Shown here: positions 30,427-37,696 of the stretch, in pieces
Layout of the letters: each line of letters begins with the position of its first letter
Numbering within the stretch: the first letter of the stretch is position 1
DNA from: an uncultured Microbacterium sp.
GTDB taxonomy: Bacteria > Actinomycetota > Actinomycetes > Actinomycetales > Microbacteriaceae
Direction of reading: 5' to 3'
Assembly: GCF_943912325.1 (NCBI RefSeq)
Contig: NZ_CALTTX010000018.1
Location: 1 to 39,136, forward strand
DNA: 39,136 nt
The notes under the pieces: model-generated
Seen by the model: the letters and a program-made list of their open reading frames with translations, nothing else
Databases searched by the model: none
Told to the model about the DNA's origin: nothing
Made by a program: the position numbers and the translations under genes

Positions 30427-30453
30427 ATAACGTTCAGGTAACGCCGGGGTAAC
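30427..30453 (+). promoter_or_regulatory. Three (A/G)TAAC direct repeats at 11-bp spacing (MtrA/GlnR-like site)
   Basis: ATAAC (30427), GTAAC (30438) and GTAAC (30449) repeat once per helical turn. Paired GTAAC-type half-sites at this period are the pattern recognised by the response regulators MtrA and GlnR in actinobacteria, and MtrA is known to control cell-wall hydrolase genes. A TATAAC -10 (30426-30431) overlaps the first repeat, and the next gene is a secreted SLT-domain hydrolase. Confidence 0.6.
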
Positions 30454-30586
30454 GCCCAGACCGACCCCCCAAGCTCTGGGACTTGTGTCCGTCTAGCGAC
30501 GCACGCCAGCGCAGATCTGGGCCCCTCACACTTCCGTACGGGTTCCTGCGCGAGGGCGACGAAACACCCGAAGGAACACAACCTCC
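30454..30586 (+). other. Long structured 5' leader of the SLT-domain gene
   Basis: If transcription starts near 30438 the leader is about 150 nt. CCCAGA (30455-30460) can pair with either of two TCTGGG copies (30475-30480 or 30516-30521), giving mutually exclusive hairpins. I looked for the ydaO c-di-AMP riboswitch often found before such genes and did not find its conserved core. AAGGA (30571-30575) is the likely SD. Confidence 0.4.
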
Positions 30587-31528
30587 ATGCAACAACTCGC
30601 TTCACCCCTGCCCGAAACCCGATCGGGCAGGACCCGTACGGCCCACAAACACCACTCTCGCAATCGCCTGCTCGTCGGAATCGCCTTCGGCATCGCGGCA
30701 GCGGGGATCGCAACGAGCGCCTCGGTCGCCTTCGCGTCGGAACCCCGCACGATCGACCTCGCGGCCGTCGCGCCCGCGCCCACCTCGATCACCCCCGGCC
30801 TCGCTTCGGTGCGTGCCGAACTCGACACGGCTAACGCGCAGACCGCACTCGACCAGGCGAACGCCGCCGTCGCCGATGCGCAGGCCGCGGCCGCAGAGGT
30901 CACGGCCTCGGGCCTCAAGGTCGAGGGCGCGACGACCGTCGACGCGCAGCCCCTCTCCGACCTCATCTCCAAGGTCGGCTCGGTCGACACGACCCCCGAC
31001 CTCATCACCCCGACCGTCGCGCAGAGCCTGAGCGATGCGACGGCTCCCGTCACGGCGCAGACCGCCGATCTGCGTGCACGCCTCGCGCAGGCCCAGTCGG
31101 CCAAGGCCGAAGCCGACGCCGCTGCCGCCGCGAAGGCCGCCGCCGCGAAGAAGGCGCAGGCGGCCCCCGCCTCGACCGGCACGACGGCCCCCATCACGGG
31201 CGTCACCGGCTCGGGCGACAACTCCCCCGCCGGCGCGCAGGCGAGCGCTCGCGCCATGCTCGCGAACTACGGCTGGGGCGATGACCAGTTCTCGTGCCTC
31301 GTGTCGCTCTGGAACAAGGAGTCGGGCTGGAACTACCAGGCCTACAACGCCGGCTCGGGCGCAACCGGTATCCCGCAGGCGCTTCCCGGCAGCAAGATGG
31401 CGAGCGCCGGCAGCGACTGGCGCACCAACGCCGCGACGCAGGTCGCGTGGGGCCTGAGCTACATCAGCGGAAAGTACGGCTCTCCCTGCGGCGCCTGGGC
31501 GCAGTCGCAGTCCAAGGGCTGGTACTGA
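30587..31528 (+). CDS. Secreted lytic-transglycosylase-like (SLT/aggregation-promoting type) protein
   Basis: A 313-residue protein. A basic N-terminus followed by LLVGIAFGIAAAGIATSASVAFA (about 28-50) is a signal peptide or anchor. Residues about 80-195 are Ala-rich and helical (probable coiled coil), then a Pro/Thr/Gly linker. The C-terminal domain (about 222-313: ARAMLANYGWGDDQFSCLVSLWNKESGWNYQAYN...SGATGIPQALPGSKM) is a lysozyme-like domain with the probable catalytic Glu245 in WNKESGW. Two Cys in this domain may pair outside the cell. It probably cuts peptidoglycan glycan strands. Upstream MtrA-like repeats suggest cell-cycle or osmotic control. It ends at the terminator 31563-31593. Confidence 0.9.
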   Translation: MQQLASPLPETRSGRTRTAHKHHSRNRLLVGIAFGIAAAGIATSASVAFASEPRTIDLAAVAPAPTSITPGLASVRAELDTANAQTALDQANAAVADAQAAAAEVTASGLKVEGATTVDAQPLSDLISKVGSVDTTPDLITPTVAQSLSDATAPVTAQTADLRARLAQAQSAKAEADAAAAAKAAAAKKAQAAPASTGTTAPITGVTGSGDNSPAGAQASARAMLANYGWGDDQFSCLVSLWNKESGWNYQAYNAGSGATGIPQALPGSKMASAGSDWRTNAATQVAWGLSYISGKYGSPCGAWAQSQSKGWY

Positions 31529-31562
31529 GCTCTCGTTGAGTGCTACCAACTGAATGACGAAT

Positions 31563-31593
31563 GGATGCCGGGGGTGCTGCACCTCCGGCATCC
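31563..31593 (+). terminator. Hairpin made of two facing GGATGCC motifs
   Basis: GGATGCCGG pairs with CCGGCATCC, then a G-T pair and GGTG/CACC around a 3-nt loop: a 14-bp stem 34 nt after the SLT stop. A T/C-rich stretch follows. It probably terminates the SLT transcript. Confidence 0.7.
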
Positions 31594-31668
31594 GTCGTCT
31601 CTGCCGTCACCGTCTCGCGAGTCATCGTCTCCGCAGCCGCGATCTCTGCCCGTGTCGCACGCTGGGCG

Positions 31669-31674
31669 TAGGGT
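31669..31674 (+). promoter_or_regulatory. Leaderless -10 (TAGGGT) of the amidohydrolase-permease operon
   Basis: TAGGGT is followed by 7 nt and the ATG at 31682. Confidence 0.5.
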
Positions 31675-31681
31675 GAAGCGG

Positions 31682-32923
31682 ATGCCTCGTACTCTCGCCG
31701 TCACGAACGGTTACGTCGTCCCCGTTACCGCCGCGCCCATCGAGGGCGGCACCGTCATCGTCACCGATGGCGTGATTACGGCCGTCGGCGGGCCGGACAC
31801 CGCTGTTCCCGACGGCGCCGATGTCGTCGACGCTCACGGCGCGTGGGTGCTGCCCGGCTTCGTCGAGTCGCACGGGCACCTCGGCGTGCACGAAGACGGC
31901 GAGGGCTGGTCGGGCAACGACACCAACGAGATGACCGATCCCAACGGGGCCCGCTTTCGCGCGCTCGACGGGATTGATATCGAAGAGGTCGGCTTTCGCG
32001 ACGCGCTCAGAGGCGGCGTGACGACCGCCGTCATCAAACCCGGATCGGGCAATCCGATCGGTGGGCGCACGGTCGCGATCAAGACGTGGGGCGGGCGCAC
32101 GGTCGACGAGCAGATCCTGCGCGCGGACGTGTCGGTCAAATCGGCCCTCGGCGAGAACCCCAAGCGCGTGTACGGAGACAAGAAGGTAACGCCCTCGACC
32201 CGGCTCGGCGTCGCTTCGGTGCTGCGCGAAGCCTTCGTCGGGGCACAGAACTACGTCGCGAAGCGCGAGGCCGCGGGCGCCAAGGGTGAACCGTTCGACC
32301 GCGACCTCGGCAAAGAGACCCTCGCGGCCGTGCTCGATGGCACGCTGCTCTGGGATCAGCACTGCCACCGGCACGACGACATCGCGACCGCGATCCGCAT
32401 CGCCGAAGAGTTCGGCTACTCGCTCGTCGTGAACCATGGCACCGAGGGCGCGAAGATCGCCGATGTGCTCGCCGAGAAGGACATCCCCGTGATCTTCGGT
32501 CCGCTACTGACCTCGCGCTCGAAAGTCGAGCTGCGCGATCGCGCGATCTCGAACCTCGCGCTCATCGCCGAGGCCGGGGTCACGGTTGCGATCACGACCG
32601 ACCACCCGGTCGTGCCGATCGACCAGCTGCGACTGCAGGCGATCCTCGCGGTGCGCGATGGCCTCGACGCCGAGACCGCGTTGCGGGCGCTGACAATCAA
32701 CCCCGCGTCGATCCTGCGGCTCGATGACCGCGTCGGCGCTCTCGCACCCGGTCTCGACGGCGACGTCGTGATCTGGTCGGGCGATCCGCTCGCGGTCGAA
32801 TCGCGGGCGCTCCACGTTTTCATCAGCGGCCGCGCCGCGCTCGAACCCACGTCATCGGACGATCCGACGCCGCGGGTCGTGGGCCGGTGGGAGCGGTTCG
32901 GTCGCACGAACTGGGTCGGGTGA
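31682..32923 (+). CDS. Amidohydrolase (imidazolonepropionase-like family)
   Basis: A 413-residue metal-dependent hydrolase. The beta-sandwich start (TNGYVVPV...GGTVIVTDGVITAVGG) leads to the metal motif GFVESHGHLGVHEDGEGW (HxH), then GGVTTAVIKPGSGNPIGG, WDQHCHRHDDI, VVNHGTEG and the metal/catalytic Asp in TTDHPVVP. The late TINPASILRLDDRVGALAPGLDGDVVIW is the typical amidohydrolase end. The substrate is uncertain; members act on cyclic amides and dipeptides. The following amino-acid permease starts 7 nt later, suggesting uptake and hydrolysis of an amino-acid-derived compound. Confidence 0.92.
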   Translation: MPRTLAVTNGYVVPVTAAPIEGGTVIVTDGVITAVGGPDTAVPDGADVVDAHGAWVLPGFVESHGHLGVHEDGEGWSGNDTNEMTDPNGARFRALDGIDIEEVGFRDALRGGVTTAVIKPGSGNPIGGRTVAIKTWGGRTVDEQILRADVSVKSALGENPKRVYGDKKVTPSTRLGVASVLREAFVGAQNYVAKREAAGAKGEPFDRDLGKETLAAVLDGTLLWDQHCHRHDDIATAIRIAEEFGYSLVVNHGTEGAKIADVLAEKDIPVIFGPLLTSRSKVELRDRAISNLALIAEAGVTVAITTDHPVVPIDQLRLQAILAVRDGLDAETALRALTINPASILRLDDRVGALAPGLDGDVVIWSGDPLAVESRALHVFISGRAALEPTSSDDPTPRVVGRWERFGRTNWVG

Positions 32924-32930
32924 GGCATCC

Positions 32931-34430
32931 ATGAGTCTGTTGCGCACGAAATCCATCGAGCGGTCGATCGCTGACACGACCGATCCCGAGTTCCAGCTGA
33001 AGAAGTCTCTCAGCGCGTTCGACCTGACGGTGTTCGGAGTCGGCGTCGTGATCGGCGCCGGCATCTTTACGCTCACGGGGCGTGCGGCGCACGACGTCGC
33101 CGGCCCCTCGATCGTGCTGAGCTTCGTCGTCGCGGCGATCGCGTGCGGTCTCGCGGCCATGTGCTACGCCGAGTTCGCCTCGACCGTTCCCGTCTCGGGG
33201 TCGGCGTACACGTTCTCGTACGCCTCGCTCGGCGAGCTCTTCGCGTGGATCATCGGGTGGGATCTGATCCTCGAGATGTTCCTCGGTGCGAGCGTCGTCG
33301 CGCAGGGATGGAGTGCGTACCTCGGGGCTTTTCTCGAACAGCTGGGCTTAACCCTCCCGGCCGCGATCGCCTACGGCGGCGTCATCGACCTGCCGGCGAT
33401 CGTGCTCGTGATCGTGCTCGGCGGGCTCATGACCCTCGGCATCAAAGAGTCGATGCGCGTCAACATCGTGCTCGTCGCGCTCAAGCTCTTCATCGTCCTG
33501 TTCGTCATCATCGCGGGGCTGCAGTTCATCAACCCCGCCAACTACACGCCCTTCGTGCCGCCTGCGGCCGCGACCGAGGCCGCGTCGGGGCTCACGCAAC
33601 CGCTGCTGCAATTCTTGTCGGGCCTCGAGCCCGCGACCTTCGGCGTCGGCGGAATCTTCGCGGGCGCCGCGCTGGTCTTCTTCGCCTACATCGGGTTCGA
33701 CGTCGTCGCAACGACCGCCGAAGAGACCAAGAAGCCGCAGCGCGACATGCCGATCGGCATCATCGCGTCGCTCGTGATCTGCACCGTGCTCTACTGCGCC
33801 GTGGCCCTCGTCGTGACGGGCATGGTCTCGTACAAAGACCTCGACCCGGCGGCGGCGCTCGCGAACGCCTTCGCCTTCCACGGGCAGTCGTGGATGGCGA
33901 CCGTCATCTCGGCGGGTGCGGTCGCGGGTCTCACGACCGTCGTGCTCACGCTCATGATCGGCGGGACGCGCATCATCTTTGCGATGTCGCGCGACGGCCT
34001 GCTGCCCGAGCGCCTCGCGCGCGTGCACCCGCGGCTGCGCACCCCGTGGGTCATCTCGATCATCGTAACCGTCATCGTCGCGATCGTCGCGGGTGTCACT
34101 CCCGTCGGCGTGCTCGAAGAGATGGTCAACATCGGCACGCTCTCGGCCTTCGTGCTCGTCTCGGTCGGCGTCATCGTGCTGCGACGCACGCGCCCCGACC
34201 TCAAGCGCTCGTTCCGCGTGCCGTGGAGCCCCGTGTTGCCGGTGATCTCGGCGCTCATCTGCCTGTACCTCATGCTCAACCTCTCGGTCGAGACGTGGTT
34301 GCGGTTCGTCATCTGGCTCGCGATCGGGTTCGCGATCTACTTCGCATACTCGCGCCGGCACGCCAAGATCGGTCAGCCCGGGTACCTCGATCCGTCGAAG
34401 CCCGAGGTCGTTGCGCCGCCGCAGCCGTAG
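32931..34430 (+). CDS. APC-family amino acid permease
   Basis: A 499-residue polytopic transporter with about 12 membrane helices, of the cationic amino-acid / YfnA-like group. The first helix holds the substrate-binding GVGVVIGAGIFTLTG; AEFASTVPVSGSAYTFSYASLGELFAWIIGWDLILE and FFAYIGFDVVATTAEETKKPQRDMP are family signatures. It lies 7 nt after the amidohydrolase, with GAGG just before the ATG, so one operon. The specific amino acid is not predictable. Confidence 0.94.
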   Translation: MSLLRTKSIERSIADTTDPEFQLKKSLSAFDLTVFGVGVVIGAGIFTLTGRAAHDVAGPSIVLSFVVAAIACGLAAMCYAEFASTVPVSGSAYTFSYASLGELFAWIIGWDLILEMFLGASVVAQGWSAYLGAFLEQLGLTLPAAIAYGGVIDLPAIVLVIVLGGLMTLGIKESMRVNIVLVALKLFIVLFVIIAGLQFINPANYTPFVPPAAATEAASGLTQPLLQFLSGLEPATFGVGGIFAGAALVFFAYIGFDVVATTAEETKKPQRDMPIGIIASLVICTVLYCAVALVVTGMVSYKDLDPAAALANAFAFHGQSWMATVISAGAVAGLTTVVLTLMIGGTRIIFAMSRDGLLPERLARVHPRLRTPWVISIIVTVIVAIVAGVTPVGVLEEMVNIGTLSAFVLVSVGVIVLRRTRPDLKRSFRVPWSPVLPVISALICLYLMLNLSVETWLRFVIWLAIGFAIYFAYSRRHAKIGQPGYLDPSKPEVVAPPQP

Positions 34431-34522
34431 CGCGGCGTCGACCCGCTGCGCGGTGCGCGCGGCCGGGCGTCGGATAGGAAACGTCGACGGATGCCGGGGG
34501 TCCCGCGCCGCCGAGCATCCAC

Positions 34523-34528
34523 TAGCGT
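34523..34528 (+). promoter_or_regulatory. Leaderless -10 (TAGCGT) of the metallopeptidase gene
   Basis: TAGCGT is followed by 6 nt and the ATG at 34535. A GGATGCCGGGGGT motif lies just upstream (from 34489). Confidence 0.55.
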
Positions 34529-34534
34529 CGTGAC

Positions 34535-35392
34535 ATGAGCTTCAATCCCGATGCCGATGTCTCGAACAACCGCGCACGCCGAGCGGGCCGCGGAGCGGTC
34601 GTCGGCGGCGGGGTCGTGGGGCTCGGTGGTATCGCTGCGCTCGTGATCGCTCTGCTGACGGGCGGGACCTTCGATCTCGGTTCGCTGCTCGATGGCGGCG
34701 CGCCGAGCGAGGGCGGTCAGGGCTCGGCCGTCGAGAACTGCGAGACCGGCGCCGACGCCAATGCCGACGTCTCGTGTCGTATCGCCGCGTCAACCCTGTC
34801 GCTCGATCAGTTCTGGGGTGATCAGGTCACGGGTTTCCGCACGCCCGAGATCACGATCGTCGACGGCCAGACCTCGACGGCGTGCGGCACGGCCTCGAAC
34901 GCGGTCGGCCCCTTCTATTGCCCGAGCGACGAGACGATCTATATCGACCCGTCGTTCTTCGACGTCATGCGCGAGCAGTTCGGCACGTCGGTGCAAGAAC
35001 TCGGGCAGCTCTACGTCGTCGGGCACGAGTACGGGCATCACATCCAATACATCACCGGCATCATGGACGAACACCCCGCCAACGGCACGGGCGAGGACTC
35101 CAACGGCGTGCGGACCGAGTTACAGGCCGACTGCTTCGCGGGCGGCTGGATCAAGCACTTCAGCGAACAGACCGACGAGAACGGCACGCCCTACTTGCAG
35201 GCTCCGACTAAGCAGCAGTTGCGCGACGCGCTCGCGGCCGCCGCCGCGGTCGGCGACGACAACATTCAGCGCCAGTCGGGCGGCGGCGTGAACCCCGACT
35301 CGTGGACGCACGGCTCGAGCGCCGAGCGCCAGCAGTGGTTCGACACGGGCTACGACAGCGGGATCACGGCCTGTGACACGTTCGCCGGCTGA
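34535..35392 (+). CDS. Neutral zinc metallopeptidase (YpfJ/KPN_02809 family)
   Basis: A 285-residue membrane-anchored protein. After a short cytoplasmic N-terminus, one hydrophobic segment (about 20-45: AVVGGGVVGLGGIAALVIALL) precedes the extracytoplasmic peptidase domain. The zinc motif HEYGHH lies near residues 163-168, with the downstream Glu/Asp ligand region RTELQADCFAGGW. Four Cys outside the membrane (ENCETG, VSCRI, TACGT, FYCPS) could form disulfides. The physiological substrate is unknown. Confidence 0.93.
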   Translation: MSFNPDADVSNNRARRAGRGAVVGGGVVGLGGIAALVIALLTGGTFDLGSLLDGGAPSEGGQGSAVENCETGADANADVSCRIAASTLSLDQFWGDQVTGFRTPEITIVDGQTSTACGTASNAVGPFYCPSDETIYIDPSFFDVMREQFGTSVQELGQLYVVGHEYGHHIQYITGIMDEHPANGTGEDSNGVRTELQADCFAGGWIKHFSEQTDENGTPYLQAPTKQQLRDALAAAAAVGDDNIQRQSGGGVNPDSWTHGSSAERQQWFDTGYDSGITACDTFAG

Positions 35393-35418
35393 GCGAGCGA
35401 CTCGCAGACGCGAGCGGC

Positions 35419-35424
35419 GAGAAT
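35419..35424 (+). promoter_or_regulatory. Possible leaderless -10 (GAGAAT) of the small unknown gene
   Basis: GAGAAT is followed by 6 nt and the ATG at 35431. It lacks the initial T, so it is weaker than the others. Confidence 0.35.
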
Positions 35425-35430
35425 GGATGC

Positions 35431-35754
35431 ATGAGCGCACCCGAGCTGTCATCCACCGCCCTCTCGGTCTCGCTCGAGGGCCCCGTGACGTTGCCGACCG
35501 AGGCGCTGAAGGCGCTCTACCGCATCACGGGTCGCTCGAGCGTCGAGCTCCGCCTCGCGCTCGCCGCGGGCGAGCCGGTCTACCGCGCGAACCTGTTCGG
35601 CCGCGACCATATCGAGCAGCTCCCCCGGCTCGAGCGCACTCTCGCGTTCTTCACCGAGCACGGCTTGCCGGTCGTGCTGCACGAGTGGGTCGACGGCGAG
35701 GCCGAGCCGATCGACACCGAGACACTCCACGCGATCATCTCGGGCGAGAGCTGA
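35431..35754 (+). CDS. Conserved-looking small protein of unknown function
   Basis: A 107-residue acidic, soluble protein with no signal or membrane segment. It alternates helical (PTEALKALYRITGRSSVELRL) and strand-like (GLPVVLHEWVDGE) stretches and reads like a compact folded domain. I do not recognise the family. Codon use matches its neighbours, and a -10-like hexamer is correctly placed, which supports a real gene. It lies 38 nt after the zinc peptidase gene on the same strand. Confidence 0.7.
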   Translation: MSAPELSSTALSVSLEGPVTLPTEALKALYRITGRSSVELRLALAAGEPVYRANLFGRDHIEQLPRLERTLAFFTEHGLPVVLHEWVDGEAEPIDTETLHAIISGES

Positions 35755-35755
35755 C

Positions 35756-35773
35756 GCGCGCCCGGAGGCGCGC
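35756..35773. terminator. GC-rich hairpin between convergent genes
   Basis: GCGCGCC, CGGA, GGCGCGC forms a perfect 7-bp stem between the unknown gene (ending 35754) and DUF1304 (ending 35783). No T-tract follows. Confidence 0.5.
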
Positions 35774-35782
35774 CCGCCGACT

Positions 35783-36172
35783 TCAGCCGGCGGCGAGGCC
35801 GACCGTGAGCAGGACCACCGCGACGAGCGGCGGCACGAGCTGGATGAGCGCGGGGCGCGCCTTCGAGCGATCGGATGCCACGAGCACGAGCCCCGCGAGC
35901 ACCATCGAGCCGGCCCCGGCGAACACGAGGGCGGCACCCGCGGGCACGGCACCGACCGCGATCAACACGATGCCGACCGCGATCGACAGCGCGAGGAAGA
36001 GGTTGTAGAACCCCTGGTTGAACGCCATCGGCGCCGTCGCTTTCGCCTGCTGCTCAGTCAAACCGAAGGTCGCGCGCGCCCGCGGGGTCGTCCACAGCAC
36101 CGACTCGAGCACGAAGATGTACACGTGGATGAGCGCGGCGACGGCCGCGACGACGAGGGCGGTAATGATCAT
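35783..36172 (-). CDS. DUF1304 membrane protein
   Basis: A 129-residue protein with four predicted membrane helices: IITALVVAAVAALIHVYIFVLE, the FNQGFYNLFLALSIAVGIVLI region, AVPAGAALVFAGAGSMVLAGLVL and LVPPLVAVVLLTVGL. WTTPRARATFGLT after the first helix and MAFNQGFYN are DUF1304 signatures. Function is unknown. The ATG at 36172 follows GAGGAACCCC, a good SD. A 14-bp tandem repeat (36213-36248) occupies its upstream region. Confidence 0.9.
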   Translation of the reverse strand: MIITALVVAAVAALIHVYIFVLESVLWTTPRARATFGLTEQQAKATAPMAFNQGFYNLFLALSIAVGIVLIAVGAVPAGAALVFAGAGSMVLAGLVLVASDRSKARPALIQLVPPLVAVVLLTVGLAAG

Positions 36173-36212
36173 GGGGTTCCTCACGCTCCGGCATCCATCA
36201 TCCGAGATCCGG

Positions 36213-36248
36213 AATCCGGCATCACGAATCCGGCATCCCGAATCCAGC
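36213..36248. repeat. 14-bp tandem repeat upstream of DUF1304
   Basis: AATCCGGCATC(A/C)CG occurs at 36213-36226 and 36227-36240, with a partial third copy to 36248. Each unit contains a GGATGC-like core on the minus strand. Confidence 0.75.
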
Positions 36249-36276
36249 AAAGGGGCGGCGCGCGCGCCGACCATCA

Positions 36277-36816
36277 CTATTCTGCCGCTGTCTCGATCAC
36301 GTCGGTTTCGAGCAGCGTGCCGTTGAGCTCGAGATAGAGCCGCCGTTCGGTGATCGACAGGGTGAGGGCGCTGCGGCGCTCGATGAGCGCGGCGGCCGCA
36401 TCGATGAAGCCCGGGTCGAAACTGTAGACGGCGATCTCGCTTGCGCGGTGGATCCGCTTGCCCGCCCACGCGGCGACGACCTTTGCGGGATCGCGATGGG
36501 TATAGACCGCGACGCGGGCGCCCTGCAGGCTGCCGGCGTGCAGGCGAGCGGCATCGGGCGCGCCGACCTCGATCCAGCGCGTGATCGCGCCCGTCAGGTC
36601 TCGCGCGATCACCGTCGGCTCGTCGGTCGCGGCGATGCCCTCGGTGAACGCGATGCCCTCGTCGTACTCGAGCAAATACGCGAGCACGCGCGTGATCATG
36701 AACGCGGCTGTCTCGGATGGATGCTGGGCGACCCGCAGGCTCAGTTGCTCGTACACCCCGCGGTCGACGTCAGCCAGTTCGACCGAGAACGTGTGGATCG
36801 TCGCGCCTGCCGCCAT
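36277..36816 (-). CDS. YaeQ family protein
   Basis: A 179-residue protein matching YaeQ throughout: IHTFSVELADVDRGVYEQLSLRVAQHPSET, MITRVLAYLLEYDEGIAFTEG, and WIEVGAPDAARLHAGSL. The fold resembles PD-(D/E)XK nucleases, but the cellular role is not established. TAGGCT ends 8 nt before the ATG and no SD is seen. It is divergent from the membrane-protein gene at 36907. Confidence 0.93.
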   Translation of the reverse strand: MAAGATIHTFSVELADVDRGVYEQLSLRVAQHPSETAAFMITRVLAYLLEYDEGIAFTEGIAATDEPTVIARDLTGAITRWIEVGAPDAARLHAGSLQGARVAVYTHRDPAKVVAAWAGKRIHRASEIAVYSFDPGFIDAAAALIERRSALTLSITERRLYLELNGTLLETDVIETAAE

Positions 36817-36824
36817 GATGATCG

Positions 36825-36830
36825 AGCCTA
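36825..36830 (-). promoter_or_regulatory. Near-leaderless -10 (TAGGCT) of the yaeQ-like gene
   Basis: TAGGCT is followed by 8 nt and the ATG at 36816. Confidence 0.45.
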
Positions 36831-36894
36831 CGCGGCGGGCCGCTCTTTCTCCCCAGGGCGCACTGTGCGGGAGCGCAGTGACGGACCCCCGCCG

Positions 36895-36900
36895 TAGGCT
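36895..36900 (+). promoter_or_regulatory. Leaderless -10 (TAGGCT) of the membrane-protein gene
   Basis: TAGGCT is followed by 6 nt and the GTG at 36907. This favours the second of two in-frame GTG codons. Confidence 0.55.
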
Positions 36901-36906
36901 GTGCGG

Positions 36907-37629
36907 GTGAATTCGCCGAGCGCGCCCGTCCCCCCGATTCCGGCCCACTGGCTGACGCCGCGCGCGTCGCGCAAGCCGCTGCAGCTGCTGCCGGCCGAGA
37001 TGTTCAACCGCACGTTCGAGCGCGCGCCCGACGATTGGCTGCACGTCGCACCCCTGCGTCGCCCGCCGGTCGTGCTGATCGTCGCGGCCGGTCTCATCGG
37101 CGCCGGGTGCGTCTGGGTCGTGTGGAGCGTGCTCACCCAGGCCGGAACGACGCCGTCGATGCAGGGTCCGGCTCCGTACATCATCGCGGTGTTGTTCGGG
37201 CTGTTCGGGCTCTACTTCATCCTGACCTTCATCAGCGCACTGCTGGCCGTGCGCAGCCGCGGTTCGTGGTCGAATCGCCAGTGCATCGCGATCGGCCGCA
37301 GCGGCATCGCGCTGCGGCTGCAGGGCTTCGCGGTCGATGTGCCGTGGGACGAGCTCACGGGGGTCACCGCGATGATCACCAATAACGACGGGCGGGTTCG
37401 CGGGGCGCGACGCGCGAAGATCCCGGTGCTGCGGATCGAGCGCGGAATCGAGAAGTGGGATCTCGCGAGTTTCGTGCTGGATGCCTCGCCCGTCGGCACC
37501 TACGCCGCTGCCGCGTTCTATTGGCGCTTCCCGGCCGCGCGCGGCGAGCTCGGCACGACGGTCGGCCAGCAACGGATCGACGCGTACGCGGGCGTCGCGC
37601 CGACGACGATCGCGAAGGTTCAGCCGTAG
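36907..37629 (+). CDS. Membrane protein with two helices and a cytoplasmic PH-like region
   Basis: A 240-residue protein of unknown function. A soluble N-terminus (about 1-50) is followed by two membrane helices (VVLIVAAGLIGAGCVWVVW and YIIAVLFGLFGLYFILTFI). A C-terminal domain of strands follows (IAIGRSGIALRLQGFAVDVPWDELTGVTAM, IPVLRIER) that looks like a PH-type fold seen in many small actinobacterial membrane proteins. The GTG at 36907 is preferred over the GTG at 36901 because of the leaderless -10. Confidence 0.8.
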   Translation: MNSPSAPVPPIPAHWLTPRASRKPLQLLPAEMFNRTFERAPDDWLHVAPLRRPPVVLIVAAGLIGAGCVWVVWSVLTQAGTTPSMQGPAPYIIAVLFGLFGLYFILTFISALLAVRSRGSWSNRQCIAIGRSGIALRLQGFAVDVPWDELTGVTAMITNNDGRVRGARRAKIPVLRIERGIEKWDLASFVLDASPVGTYAAAAFYWRFPAARGELGTTVGQQRIDAYAGVAPTTIAKVQP

Positions 37630-37696
37630 GCCAGCCGGTCCGCGGTCACTCGCGCGTGCGGGCGTGCGCCGAGGCATCCATTCGCTCGCTCGCTCG

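Noticed and set aside
30421..30586. ydaO-type c-di-AMP riboswitch before the cell-wall hydrolase
   Set aside because: The conserved core segments I would expect are not present; only generic hairpins can be drawn.
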